A stretch of 64,000 nt of DNA from Acidiphilium multivorum AIU301 (GTDB lineage Bacteria; Pseudomonadota; Alphaproteobacteria; Acetobacterales; Acetobacteraceae), in the NCBI RefSeq assembly GCF_000202835.1, contig NC_015178.1:207574-271573 (forward strand), read 5' to 3'. The notes beneath the pieces are model-generated. The model made no database searches. It was not told the DNA's origin and saw only the letters and a list, made by a program, of their open reading frames with translations. The position numbers and the translations under genes were made by a program. Positions 20,410-29,937 of the stretch are shown in pieces. Positions within the stretch are counted from its first letter, which is position 1. Every line of letters begins with the position of its first letter.

Positions 20410-20625
20410 TCAGTTTAGATGGATATCGTCAGCAGAAAATTTTCGGATGATTGATTTCGCTTCTGTAGGATGATCACTCCCCCTAAGAAGAGATTTCCAA
20501 AAATCTTCATCGAAAGCACTATCCAAAAACATATATCGGCAGGCTATGAGTAGAGATACACGGTCCCATGTCGTACGGCCAGACCGGACTCTGTAATGAT
20601 CTTCTAGCTGATAAAAGCTAGGCAC
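20410..20625 (-). CDS. Hypothetical protein, probably a C-terminal fragment
   Basis: A 71-codon frame (MPSFYQLEDHYRVRSG) with balanced composition and lower GC than its surroundings. It reads like the end of a longer soluble protein. The frame remains open a little upstream of the ATG, then meets the LysR-side sequence. No family recognised. The adjacent stretch 20161-20409 shows no gene. Confidence 0.35.
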   Translation of the reverse strand: MPSFYQLEDHYRVRSGRTTWDRVSLLIACRYMFLDSAFDEDFWKSLLRGSDHPTEAKSIIRKFSADDIHLN

Positions 20626-20698
20626 TTCTTTCCCGAGCCCTCTATCTGATCGACTTTGTCGGGCTGGCGATGTCTCTTGCCGCGCTCAGGGTCATTCC

Positions 20699-21586
20699 CT
20701 AATTCCTGCTTCCGACAATTGCGGCCGCCTTCGCCAAGGCGCGGATGCGCTGGTTTTCGTCGGCCTGACGCCAGACAAGGCCGAGCGGCAGCAGTGGCAT
20801 GTCGCGAAGCGGGATTGATACGATGTCGGGCCGTTGGAAGAGTGCGAGGCTGTCGAGGGTGATGTGGACGACTGTGCCCGAAGCGACCGCCTGGGCGATT
20901 TCGATCATCGATTTGACGGGGAGGATCCGCTGAATCGATTTCCCGGAGGGCGTGACCTGCGGATTGAGGACGTCCATCAGCGCAGCGGGAAAAGGCGCTT
21001 CGGCCCAAGGCACCCCATAGTCCGCAATGTCCTCGATCGACACAGATGATCTTTTCGCCAACGGATGGCGCGCTGCAACGATGACCACTCTCGGAAGAAG
21101 GTCGAGCACAGGTCCCGCGACCAGATCCGGTTCGTCGATGGCAAGCCAAGTGACCAGCACGTCGACCTCGCCGGCCCGCAAAGCGCGGTATGGGTCGAAC
21201 GACTCGACTTCCGACAACATCAGCCTGCAGTTCGGAACGCGGCGCGCGAACGCCTCCATCAGCCGGGTCAGCACAGGCCCCGTGGTCGTGGCGAGCGCGC
21301 CAACGCGCAGAACGCCGTCGACGCCTCGTGCCTTGTCTCGAGCCTCATTGAAGGCGGTTTTGAGGTCCGCATAAGGCTGGCTGAGGGAATCGCGCAGGAG
21401 GGTGCCCAACGGTGTGAGCCTGACGCGCCGGCTGGTCCGCTCGAAAAGCGCGCCACCGACCTCATTCTCCAGCCCTCGGACGATCCGGCTGACTCTCGGC
21501 TGAGGCAAGCCCAGGCGCTCGGCGGTCCGCCCGAAATGCAACTCCGTGGCCAGCTTAAGGAAGACTTCGATGGCGGTGAGATCCAT
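20699..21586 (-). CDS. LysR-family transcriptional regulator
   Basis: A 295-residue LysR protein with an N-terminal winged helix-turn-helix (about 1-60, LHFGRTAERLGLPQPRVSRIVRGLE) and a two-lobed ligand-binding domain (about 90-290). It points away from the operon at 23.78 kb, the usual divergent arrangement of a LysR regulator and its target. An IS1634 element (21.7-23.5 kb) now separates the two, so the shared promoter is destroyed. The natural inducer is unknown but is likely a substrate of that operon. Confidence 0.9.
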   Translation of the reverse strand: MDLTAIEVFLKLATELHFGRTAERLGLPQPRVSRIVRGLENEVGGALFERTSRRVRLTPLGTLLRDSLSQPYADLKTAFNEARDKARGVDGVLRVGALATTTGPVLTRLMEAFARRVPNCRLMLSEVESFDPYRALRAGEVDVLVTWLAIDEPDLVAGPVLDLLPRVVIVAARHPLAKRSSVSIEDIADYGVPWAEAPFPAALMDVLNPQVTPSGKSIQRILPVKSMIEIAQAVASGTVVHITLDSLALFQRPDIVSIPLRDMPLLPLGLVWRQADENQRIRALAKAAAIVGSRN

Positions 21587-21694
21587 GGCATGACGTCCAG
21601 ATCAATTCAATTTTGACCCCAGTTAAACAGCGGGTTTTCCTAAGCAATTGAAAAGGCGTGTGAAATCTGGCGTGCGCCGGAGCTGTGGCACTAC

Positions 21695-23462
21695 AGGGCG
21701 GAATGCGCAGCCGGATCAGGTTACGGCTTGCTGGGGGGTCTGCAGACGGGGCGGCAGGGCGATGCGGGCGGCTTTGAAGGCTGTGGCCGCCGCAACGCCG
21801 GCTTCGGTGCGCAGCTGCCAGCGCTTGCCGTTCTGACTGATTTCGCCGTGCTGCAGTCTGTCGAGATCACGAAGGAGATCGGCCCATTCGACGCGCTTGC
21901 CGGCCCGGCGGAGTTTTTCGTCGAGCGCCTGGTGCAGGATCAGCGCGAGAAAAGAACAGAACACATGGCCGCGGATGGCGGCGTCGGAGGAATGGTAGAT
22001 TGGCCGGGTGCGCATCGTCGCCTTCGCCACACGGAACAGCCGTTCGACATTCTGCAGGTCCCGGTAGCGGAGCACCGCCTGCAGCGGCGAGATCCTGGCA
22101 TTGGAGCGCAGCACGAAGACGCCGTCGAAGCGGGCTTCCTCGGCGAGCTTGCCGGCGTCGATCTCGAACAGCTTGCTCTTGCGGCCGGGCTTTGCGTCAC
22201 TGACCGGGCGCAGGAAGCGGCGATAGGCGGAGTTGCCGATCAGCGCCTTGTCGCCTCGCTTCAGCTGACGATCGAGGGCGGCGACCACCTGGCGCCTGGT
22301 CTCGGCCTCTTCGATGGCCACCGCCTCGTTGCGGCAGACGATATAGCGCTTGCCCGCGACCTTGACCTCCTTGATGAAGAGCTGTGTCTCGTCGCCACTT
22401 GCGCGCTCGAGGCAGAGCGGGATGTAGGGGCGCTCATCGGCCAGCACCACCTCGCGGACGATGCGGTCGGTGCGTTCCCTTGCGCCGAGGACGTATTCCA
22501 GCCCGCGCTCCTCCAGCGCGGCGATCGTCGCGGCGCTGATCATGCCGCGATCGGCGACAACGCAGACCCGGGTGATGCCGAAGCGCGACCGCAGGCGGTC
22601 GATCACCGGCACCAGCACCGAGACATCGGCGGTGTTGCCCGGCCACATCTCGGTGCAGATAGGCCTTCCGTCCTGATCGATCACCACGCCCAGGATCATC
22701 TGCGCGAGCTGTGGGCGGTAATCCTTGGAGTGGCCCCACGCGCCCAGCGTCTCGCCGCCGGCACCTTCGAAATACAGCGAGGTGGTGTCCATGAATACGA
22801 CCGAGAGATCGGTGAACAGATCATGCCGCCGAGCGAAGAGCCGCTCTTCCACCAGATCCTTCACCGTCCGTGGCGCAAAGGGCGTGGCATCCGCCTGCTC
22901 TGCCTCCGGCAACTCCTCGCCAAGCCAGGCCATGGCGCGGTAGAGGTGATGCAGGCCGAGCTCCTCGGTGCTGGGAATGTCGTAATCGTCGAGCCATTTG
23001 TCGCAGGCGCGATCCGAGCCCGAGACCATAATCCGGTGGAGCACGGTGGCGAACACCGCGCGCTCGACCGGGAACTCGAACTGCCGCCCGGCCAGCAGCT
23101 CCTCGAACACAGCAGCGATCCCGCTCTCCTGCCACAGTCGGCCGAACAGCAATGGCGCGCCGAACCGGCGCATGCTCAGCGTGGTCGCCTCATTCTCCAT
23201 GGCGGAGAGCAGCATCATCTGCTCGCAATGGCGGGCGCCGGAGGCCAGGAGCCTCGCGAGCTGGCCGCTTGCTTCGAGTTCGTCCATCCGGCCGATGGTC
23301 AGCCGCACAACCTGGCGGACCTTGCCATCGACCCGCTTGTTCTCGACGATCTGCAGGTAGCGACGGCCACCTGATGGTTTGATGCGGAAGAACATGACCC
23401 CGACTCCGGACACCACGCTACGGAGCCGATGCAAGCAAGATCAACACACAATCGCGCGATAC
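21695..23462 (-). mobile_element. IS1634-family element
   Basis: One transposase gene with short flanks. A 10-bp direct repeat GTGGCACTAC lies at 21685-21694 and 23463-23472 and may be the target duplication. Clear inverted ends were not resolved by eye, so the limits are provisional. It sits between the LysR gene and the enoyl-CoA hydratase operon. Confidence 0.7.
21716..23395 (-). CDS. IS1634-family transposase
   Basis: A 559-residue DDE transposase from ATG 23395 (MFFRIKPSGGRRY). Core motifs include VVFMDTTSLYFEG (first Asp), VVADRGMIS (second Asp) and the late YRDLQNVERLFRVAKATM (Glu). Family length and order are kept and the frame is intact. GGGGTC around the start gives a weak ribosome site. 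Confidence 0.9.
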   Translation of the reverse strand: MFFRIKPSGGRRYLQIVENKRVDGKVRQVVRLTIGRMDELEASGQLARLLASGARHCEQMMLLSAMENEATTLSMRRFGAPLLFGRLWQESGIAAVFEELLAGRQFEFPVERAVFATVLHRIMVSGSDRACDKWLDDYDIPSTEELGLHHLYRAMAWLGEELPEAEQADATPFAPRTVKDLVEERLFARRHDLFTDLSVVFMDTTSLYFEGAGGETLGAWGHSKDYRPQLAQMILGVVIDQDGRPICTEMWPGNTADVSVLVPVIDRLRSRFGITRVCVVADRGMISAATIAALEERGLEYVLGARERTDRIVREVVLADERPYIPLCLERASGDETQLFIKEVKVAGKRYIVCRNEAVAIEEAETRRQVVAALDRQLKRGDKALIGNSAYRRFLRPVSDAKPGRKSKLFEIDAGKLAEEARFDGVFVLRSNARISPLQAVLRYRDLQNVERLFRVAKATMRTRPIYHSSDAAIRGHVFCSFLALILHQALDEKLRRAGKRVEWADLLRDLDRLQHGEISQNGKRWQLRTEAGVAAATAFKAARIALPPRLQTPQQAVT

Positions 23463-23779
23463 GTGGCACTACGTTTTTAAAAGATCTTCAAACGGCTCCG
23501 AAAAAACCGTTATCTCCCAATCCTCTATCGTGCCGTTATCGTATCGTTCCGGGTTCCACTGTTGAAGTCGGGTTTGACATCGATCATTGCGCTCGGGCTC
23601 ATTGATCCGCAAGCGGGATTCCGCGAGCGTTGCGGCACGGTAGGGGCCGCCTCCTCACGGTCCTCTCGCCCCCCGCGCATCTCCGACGTCAGAGCATGCT
23701 CTGAACGTGGTGTTCGCCAGCGACTTACCGGCCGAGGAGATCATTCATATTGGCGCCACAGGCGCTGGAGATTTTTGTC

Positions 23780-24541
23780 GTGAGTGCTGCACACTTCCCC
23801 ATCGCGATCGAAGACAATGTGGCGATCCTGAAGCTCAATCGCGCAACGTGCCTGGACGTCGCGGGCAAGCATGCTTTGACGGAAGCCTTGGACATTCTGA
23901 AGGGGCGAGAAGACTTGCGCGCGCTCGTCATCGCCGGTGAACATCCGCAGGCCTTCCTGGTGAACGTGGCCGAACTCGCCGACATGTCGGCGCAGTCCGC
24001 GCGCAACTTCAGCGCCTCCGGGCATGCGCTTGCGGCGGCGCTGGAGGCCCTGCCGTTCCCAGCCGTGGCGGTGGTGGAAGGACCAGCGCTGGGTGGCGGC
24101 TGCGAAGTTGTGCTGGCCTGCGACATTGCCTTTGCAGGACGCGGAGCGAGCTTTGGGCAGATCGAGGCCTTGGGCGGGGTCATGCCTGCCTTTGGCGGGA
24201 GTTGGCGGCTCGCACGGCGCGTCGGCTACGCTCGTGCGCTGGAGATGATGTTCACCGCGGCTGTCATCGACGCTGAAACTGCCAAGGCCTACGGCCTTGT
24301 GCTGGAAACAGCGGAGCGTGGCGGCGCGCTCGACGCAGCCAAGGCCTTTGCAAGGCGGCTGTCGCCGACCCGGGCGGCCTCCGTGGCGGCGATCAAGGCC
24401 GCGGCGATCTTCGGTTGGAATCGTAGTCCGGCCGACATCAACAGGTTCGAGGAAGACCGCTTCGCAACCCTCTTCGGGCCCGAGCAATCGCAGCGCATGC
24501 ACGCCTTCCTTGCCCGGCAACAGGAGCCGGCCAAGCCATGA
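23780..24541 (+). CDS. Enoyl-CoA hydratase/isomerase-family protein
   Basis: A 253-residue crotonase-fold protein. The start is GTG 23780, with GGAGA 8 bases upstream; an earlier TTG at 23750 has no such site. The oxyanion-hole pieces are present in altered form (QAFLVNVAEL in place of AFxAGAD) and GPALGGGCEVVLACD. ALGGVMPAFGGSWRLAR corresponds to the catalytic-glutamate region. It probably acts on an acyl-CoA in a small catabolic operon. Its stop overlaps the next start by 4 bp (ATGA). The changed first oxyanion segment makes the exact reaction uncertain. The 307 bp before it (23473-23779) show no supported gene. Confidence 0.8.
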   Translation: MSAAHFPIAIEDNVAILKLNRATCLDVAGKHALTEALDILKGREDLRALVIAGEHPQAFLVNVAELADMSAQSARNFSASGHALAAALEALPFPAVAVVEGPALGGGCEVVLACDIAFAGRGASFGQIEALGGVMPAFGGSWRLARRVGYARALEMMFTAAVIDAETAKAYGLVLETAERGGALDAAKAFARRLSPTRAASVAAIKAAAIFGWNRSPADINRFEEDRFATLFGPEQSQRMHAFLARQQEPAKP

Positions 24542-25743
24542 CCGACATGCTGTTCTACAACGTCTGGCGCACCGAGACTCCCGAGAACCAGGCACGACTG
24601 ATCGAAGCGATGCGTGAGGAGGCGCCCAAACTGGCTGCCAAGCCGGGCTTCCTGTCCATGACGGTGCTCGAAAGCCAGGACGGACGTGTCCTCGTCGAAG
24701 GCCGTTGGGCAAGCCGCGAGGCATTCGATGCTGCGGTGAGTCACAGCGACGATGCGCAAGCGAGCCGCCGGAGTTTGGAGGCGTTCGGGACGGCGGAGCC
24801 CGGCGTCTTCACCGAGGCATTCCGAATCGGCCCAGTGGAGGCGCCGCCGGCTGACTATCCCAGCCCAACCTTCTGGGATCGATTTGCGCGACGCGAAGTC
24901 GTGGCGAACGGGCTGAAGCTCAGCGTCGTGGAGGGCGGCCAGGGCGAGCCAGTTCTCCTTGTGCCTGGCATGCTGGAAACGTGGGCGATATGGAGCCGCG
25001 TCATGCCCCGCCTGGCCGATCGCTACCGGGTGATCGCGCCGGACCTGCGTGGGTTCGGGGAAAGCGAGGGGACTGGCGCAGGCTATAACAAGGTAACCCT
25101 CGCTGCCGATCTGCTCGCGCTACTTGACGCGCTCAGTGTCGGCCGCGTGCATGTCGTGGGTCATGATTTCGGCGGTCAGGTCGCTTATGCGCTGGCCGCC
25201 GAACATCGCGATCGCGTCGCCACCCTCAGCGCGATCGAGGCCCTGCTGCCGGGTATCGCCGTCGCGCCCCGCGGCGACGAGGGCAAGTTCTGGCTGTTCC
25301 CCTTCCACATGGCGCCTGACGTGCCGGAGATGCTGACCGCCGGGCGCGAGCGCGAGTACGTGCGCGCACTCTGGGATCTCTTCGTCGAACCGGACAGCGA
25401 GGTCAGCGTTGAAGACCGCGCTGAGGTCGAGCGTGTCTTCGCCCAGCGGGGCGCCCTGACCTCCGGCTTCGGCCTTTATCGGGCGACACCTAAAGACATC
25501 GCCGACCTGACGCCGCACTACGCGAACAAACTCACCATTCCGGTCCTGGCCTTGGGGGGCGAGCACTGCTTCGAGCGCCGGACGCTGGAGACATTTCAGC
25601 AGGTCGCGACCGATGTTACCGGCGGCGTGATCGAGGGCGCTGCCCACTTTGCTCCGCTTGAGCGTAACGAGGCGACGGCCCGCCCGCTCTTGGAGTTCCT
25701 CGCAGCTCACCCGATCGAGACTGACGGCCGCAGCCAGGTCTGA
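24538..25743 (+). CDS. Fusion of an ABM-like domain and an alpha/beta hydrolase
   Basis: A 401-residue two-part protein. Residues 1 to about 95 form a small antibiotic-biosynthesis-monooxygenase (ABM) type ferredoxin-like domain (MLFYNVWRTETPENQ, KPGFLSMTVLESQDG). Residues about 120-395 are an alpha/beta hydrolase: oxyanion LLVPGMLETW, nucleophile elbow GHDFGGQ (Asp210) and a late His370 in GAAHFAPLE. An aspartate nucleophile is typical of epoxide hydrolases and haloalkane dehalogenases. It is co-transcribed with the crotonase homologue and a second ABM-like protein. The fusion is unusual and its substrate is unknown. Confidence 0.8.
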   Translation: MTDMLFYNVWRTETPENQARLIEAMREEAPKLAAKPGFLSMTVLESQDGRVLVEGRWASREAFDAAVSHSDDAQASRRSLEAFGTAEPGVFTEAFRIGPVEAPPADYPSPTFWDRFARREVVANGLKLSVVEGGQGEPVLLVPGMLETWAIWSRVMPRLADRYRVIAPDLRGFGESEGTGAGYNKVTLAADLLALLDALSVGRVHVVGHDFGGQVAYALAAEHRDRVATLSAIEALLPGIAVAPRGDEGKFWLFPFHMAPDVPEMLTAGREREYVRALWDLFVEPDSEVSVEDRAEVERVFAQRGALTSGFGLYRATPKDIADLTPHYANKLTIPVLALGGEHCFERRTLETFQQVATDVTGGVIEGAAHFAPLERNEATARPLLEFLAAHPIETDGRSQV

Positions 25744-25767
25744 AGACAACACCGGGAGGATCTCGAA

Positions 25768-26076
25768 ATGTCGGTTGTCCGTATCTCGCTCGCCCGGTTT
25801 GACGCCAGCCAATACGACACGATCCGGCAAATGTTGGACGAGGCGCAGGCCACTCTGGCGCCGGCGATCCGGGCGCTGAAGGGGAACCTCGCTTTCTATG
25901 CCGGCATCGATCGCGAGAATTGCGCCATGCACAATGTCAGCGTCTGGGAAACATTGGACGACGCGAAGCAGATGGACACGCTACAGGTGATGCTGGACCT
26001 GGGGCCGCCCTTCGTGGCGGCCGGCGTGCGCTTCGAACGGCCGATCACCAATCACGAGACCTTATGGGCTCTGTGA
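25768..26076 (+). CDS. Small dimeric alpha/beta-barrel (ABM-like) protein
   Basis: A 102-residue stand-alone protein (MSVVRISLARFDASQYD) with the length and alternating pattern of ABM-type dimeric ferredoxin-like folds: FYAGIDRENCAMHNVSVWETLDDAKQMDTL. It lies 24 bp after the fusion gene, with GGGAGGA 9 bases before the ATG, and is the last gene of the operon. It may bind the same intermediate as the ABM domain of its neighbour. Confidence 0.65.
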   Translation: MSVVRISLARFDASQYDTIRQMLDEAQATLAPAIRALKGNLAFYAGIDRENCAMHNVSVWETLDDAKQMDTLQVMLDLGPPFVAAGVRFERPITNHETLWAL

Positions 26077-26319
26077 CGTCGAGCAACGATACCGACGTCG
26101 ATCTTAGGTGTGGCGCGCCGAGCGCGATGCCAACCACCCGGCGGCCTCGTGTCGTCGCGACTTATATCGTGATCTCCGCCAGCGCGCTTTCCATCCGAAT
26201 GCGACGTTCGATCAGTAGCGGCATCGCCAGGCGTCTAAAACATCGGCGGGGTCCGAGGCCCTGGAGGTGACGAGGGCTGCGTACTTGACGCCGCGCCACC
26301 GCCGAAGTGCCATACGCTA

Positions 26320-26432
26320 ATGGCGAGCCGCCCCGCAGACACTACCCCTGCCCAAGTACCGGATCGCGAGGTCCTCGCTGGCCTGGTTGAGCGGGTGACG
26401 TTCCACAATGTCGAGAACGGCTTTTGCGTGTT
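26320..26432 (+). pseudogene. RecD-like helicase, N-terminal remnant
   Basis: From ATG 26320 the frame reads MASRPADTTPAQVPDRE, then VLAGLVERVTFHNVENGFCVL. This is the conserved start of RecD2/TraA-type helicases (LxGLVERVTFHNxENGFCVL). It is cut at 26433 by the end of a Tn3-derived element, and nothing of the roughly 700 residues that should follow is present. Bases 26077-26319 hold no supported gene. Confidence 0.6.
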
Positions 26433-27280
26433 GGCCCGAAGTAACGGATCGCCCCGCGCTGTAGCATAAGCGGACAAAGTGGGAACATCAGGCTGCGTGG
26501 GTGGTCGTGTCGGGGATTGGCCGGAGCGGCCGCAATCCGGCATGGTTTTCCGTCGATTTCTGATTGGCGCTCCAGATGTAGTCGCCGGTCAGGTTCACAT
26601 GCTCCCAGCCGATCGGCGAGAGATGTCTGAGGAGGGTTCCGGGCACATCCTCGACCTGGCGTAGGGCCTGTATGGCTTGCGCGAGATAGCGTGTGTTCCA
26701 GAGGATGATGGCGGTGACCAGGAGGTTCAGGCCAGAGGCTCGATGTGTCTGGTTCTCGAAGGTCCGGTCGCGGATTTCGCCGAGCCGGTGAATGAAGACG
26801 GCGCGGGCCAGGCTGTTGCGGGCCTCGCCCTTGTTGAGTTCATGACTGCTTTCACGGCGCAGGCCCGGATCTTCCAGCCAGTCGAGGGTGAACAGCGTCC
26901 GCTCGAGACGGCCGAGTTCGCGCAGTGCCGCGGCAACGGCGTTCTGTCGTGGGTAGGCGGCGAGTTGTCGCAGGATCACCGACGCGGACACCGTGCCGGT
27001 GCGGATCGAGGTGGCGATCCTCAGGAGATCGGACCAATGGGCGCGGATGAGACACATGCCATTCCGACTATGTTTTCCGTACATGATTCGGCACGAAATC
27101 CGGGATTTTTCGGCGGGTCTCGGACCACCGACGGAAAACAGGTGTTTTCCGTCAGCGCGCGATTCCGGCCTCAGAACCGCGCTCTCCGCTCAAACCCGCA
27201 GAAAACCTCGATCCCAACCAATCAACGTTCCCACTTTGTCCGCTTATGCTACAGCGCAGGGCGTTTCGTTACTTCGGGCC
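26433..27280. mobile_element. 848-bp Tn3-derived element with 54-bp inverted ends
   Basis: The ends 26433-26486 and 27227-27280 are inverted repeats that match at 51 of 54 positions, beginning GGCCCGAAGTAAC and ending AAAGTGGGAAC. Inside are the C-terminal third of a Tn3 transposase and a noncoding stretch with three copies of an ACGGAAAACA-like word, two of them in a hairpin (27171-27205 area). It lies between a RecD fragment and an IS3 fragment with no target duplication seen. It looks like a shortened, non-autonomous Tn3 relative. Confidence 0.7.
26488..27084 (-). pseudogene. tnpA: Tn3-family transposase, C-terminal fragment
   Basis: 198 codons matching the end of Tn3 Tnp[53 protein letters not shown] and [13 protein letters not shown]. 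The same landmarks occur in the full TnpA at 50.9-53.9 kb, with many differences, so it comes from another transposon. The first roughly 790 residues, with most of the catalytic core, are missing. Confidence 0.85.
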
Positions 27281-27748
27281 ACCTCGATCTCCGGCCGCCG
27301 GGTCGCGCGGGAACTGACCGGATTGATCAGGCGCCGCGGCAAGCCCGACATCATCGTTTCCGACCACGGCACCGAGTTCACCTCGAACGCCATCCTGGCC
27401 TGGTCAAAGGATTACCGGGTGGACTGGCATTACATCGCGCCCGCCAAGCCGATGCAGAATGGCTATGTCGAATCCTTCAACGGCCGCATGCGGGACGAGT
27501 TTCTGAACGAAAGCCTGTTCTTCGACCTCGATCATGCCCGCGGAGCCATCGCTGACTGGGTGAAGGATTTCAATACCGCGAGGCCGCACTCCTCGCTCGG
27601 CTACCAGACCCCGGCGGCCTACGCCGAGGTCCTCACCGCAACCGGCTCCAGCGCTGCGCTCCGCAATGGCTCCGCGCCTCCGCCGGTTGCTCACCCCGCG
27701 CCAAACGGCGTAACAAAATCGGTCGAGGCTCCAATCACAGCCGGATGA
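27281..27748 (+). pseudogene. IS3-family OrfB, C-terminal half
   Basis: In frame: [20 protein letters not shown] (second catalytic Asp), then [28 protein letters not shown] (catalytic Glu) and [16 protein letters not shown]. This is the latter half of an IS3-type integrase. OrfA and the first half of OrfB are absent because the 848-bp element replaces them. It is not a working transposase. Confidence 0.85.
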
Positions 27749-27849
27749 AAGTTCAGGGGCTGGTCAATCCGAATCCTCCCGAAAGTCGCCCGGGCGCAGT
27801 GCTAAGAAACCACGCGCACCTCGTATCTTGCTATTTTCATTGAATTATT

Positions 27850-28080
27850 TTCATACCGCTGTTCAAGTCGGGTCGGATGCCGGAGCGCCTCTGCTCGGTG
27901 CGACCGATTGGGCGCTCCGGCTGACCGAGCGCTTCGCAACCTGCTTCACCGATCGGCGCTCTGCCCGATCACATCGAGCACGACGTGCGGACGCTCCTGC
28001 TCCAGCAGGGTGGTCGGCATCGCGCTCGGCTACGAGGACCTGATCGATCATGACAAACTGCGCCATGATCCTCGGAGGCA
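27850..28080 (+). pseudogene. IS1380-family transposase, degraded N-terminal fragment
   Basis: Pieces in shifting frames read VGSDAGAPLLGATDWALRLTERFATCFTD, given here as SDAGAPLLGATDW and LTERFATCF, then DHIEH and GIALGYEDLIDHDKLRHDP. These are the start of IS1380-type transposases. At least two frameshifts are needed. The rest of 27749-28235 carries nothing else I can support. Confidence 0.65.
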
Positions 28081-28857
28081 TCCACAATTTCAGTTCATAG
28101 TAAGAAGCTCGGAGCGGCTTGCGCGCCGTTCGGCGGAACTCCCAGGCACAGTTGACTGTTTGAACGAAAATCCGCCCTAACAGACAACTTCATCGTTTGC
28201 GCGCACTTTCGGGTGATCACGAACGTTTAATCAATTCAATCGTGATCATCTTTAACTGATGAGCAAAAGGCTGCCGTAAGGTCGGGCCGAATATCCGGCA
28301 TATCAATTTCACCCCTCGTGGTCCTACTCTCGCTCTTTGAAACGTATGTTCCTGCAAGCACGTAGTAGCAAAGTCCTGCGACCACAATACCGGCTTCGAA
28401 GCTGCAGTCGCCGAGATGAAGTATCCCTGTCATTAGTGGACTTGCAAGTGTTGAAGAATTCGAAAAGAGAATGCAGGCACAAATTCCCGCGATAAATGAC
28501 ACTATGCCAGGCCAAAAAATCCCATTCCGGTACCAGTAGGCGCTTTCTTTCCATTGCATCATCCCGTCGCTGTCGTAATGTCCACGCCGCAGAAAATAAT
28601 CTACGACCACGATAGCCGCCCAGGGCGCTATCCAATACGACATGTAAGCGAGAAAATTCTCGTAAGCCCCGACGAAATCACCAAGCAGCATTACAGCTAC
28701 GCGAATTGCCAGCGTGAACAGAGCAATCACCAGGAGCGACGGCACCCGCTTGATCGGCATTCGTAACGCTAGAAGTCCGAGACCTGCCGTATAGCCATTC
28801 GGCACGTTGGCTGCGATGCCGCCAACAATGATCCCGAGCAGAAGCGGAACAACAAAC

Positions 28858-29937
28858 CTTGCCTATCCGGTTGACTCCCATACCTACTAGATCTAGTGTT
28901 GGGCATGGATGTCCTGGCCCGTGAAGACCTGCCGTTCCCGCAGTCTCTGCCGGAATTCCAGCGTATTTTCCCGAACGACGCGGCCTGTGCCGCCTATCTC
29001 GAAAGCGCCCGCTGGAATGGAGGGTTCGCCTGCCCAAGGTGCGGCGTCGTTGGCGAGCCGTTCCGTTTCGAGGCGCGCCCGGGCGTTCTGCGCTGCCGGG
29101 CCTGTCGCAAAGACGTAAGCCTGATGGCTGGGACCGTTATGGAACGCAGTCACACGCCGCTGTCGACTTGGTTCTGGGCGGCTTACTTGATCGCCAGCCA
29201 GACGCCCGGAATGTCGGCCGTCCAATTTCAGCGGCAACTCGGCCTGTCGCGCTACGAGACCGCCTTCGGCATCCTTCATAAGCTGCGCGCCGGGATGGTG
29301 CGCCCCGAGCGCGACAAGATTGGCGACACGCCGCAAGAACACGTCGAAGTGGATGAAACGTGGGTTGGAGGACGAACCCGAGGCGATGGACGGGGTGTCC
29401 ATCACAAGGTTCTCGTCGCCTGTGCCGTGGAGGTGCGCCACCGGAAACCGGGAACCAAGCTCGACAATCGGAAAGACGGTCGCTACGCGGGACGCGTTCG
29501 TCTCGCTGTTGTCCCCGACCGTAGCGCCAATTCGCTCTGCGGATTCGTCGAAAACGCCGTTGCTCCCGGATCGCTGATCGTTACCGACGACTGGAGCGGC
29601 TATGCCGGTCTCGGAAGGCGCGGGTTCGACCACCATGCAATCGCCGAATGCGGCGACCCGGAGGTGGCAGAAGAATTCCTGCCGATCGTCCACTTGGTCT
29701 TTACCAACCTGAAGACCTGGATCAACGGCATCCATCACGGGGTCAGCGCCAAACATCTACAAGCCTACCTCAATGAATTCACGTTTCGGTTCAACCGGCG
29801 CCTCTATCCCTTCAACGCGTTCCGCTCGCTGCTCGGAATCGCGGGTAGGGCAGCCGCACCAACCTTTGACGAGCTTTATTCCGGGGAATGGACACACCCT
29901 ACATTTAGTGGGTGTGGGTAACAACCGGATAGGCAAG
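28858..29937 (+). mobile_element. IS1595-family element, copy 2
   Basis: A complete 1,080-bp element. Ends are CTTGCCTATCCGGTTG at the left and its inverse at the right (CAACCGGATAGGCAAG). A perfect 8-bp target duplication CAACAAAC lies at 28850-28857 and 29938-29945, as expected for the family. It interrupts the permease gene. Confidence 0.97.
28896..29921 (+). CDS. IS1595-family transposase (copy 2)
   Basis: 341 codons from GTG 28896 (ATG 28905 is an equal candidate). The zinc ribbon has Cys46, Cys49, Cys67 and Cys70. The ISXO2-like DDE domain runs from EHVEVDETWVGGR (first Asp) through VTDDWSGYAGL (second Asp) to KTWINGIHHGVSAKHLQAYLNEF. The sequence is identical to copy 3. The frame is intact, so this may be the active source of the three insertions. 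Confidence 0.93.
   Translation: MLGMDVLAREDLPFPQSLPEFQRIFPNDAACAAYLESARWNGGFACPRCGVVGEPFRFEARPGVLRCRACRKDVSLMAGTVMERSHTPLSTWFWAAYLIASQTPGMSAVQFQRQLGLSRYETAFGILHKLRAGMVRPERDKIGDTPQEHVEVDETWVGGRTRGDGRGVHHKVLVACAVEVRHRKPGTKLDNRKDGRYAGRVRLAVVPDRSANSLCGFVENAVAPGSLIVTDDWSGYAGLGRRGFDHHAIAECGDPEVAEEFLPIVHLVFTNLKTWINGIHHGVSAKHLQAYLNEFTFRFNRRLYPFNAFRSLLGIAGRAAAPTFDELYSGEWTHPTFSGCG

Noticed and set aside
26077..26320. Continuation of the operon after 26076
   Set aside because: No frame with family likeness or ribosome site before the RecD fragment.
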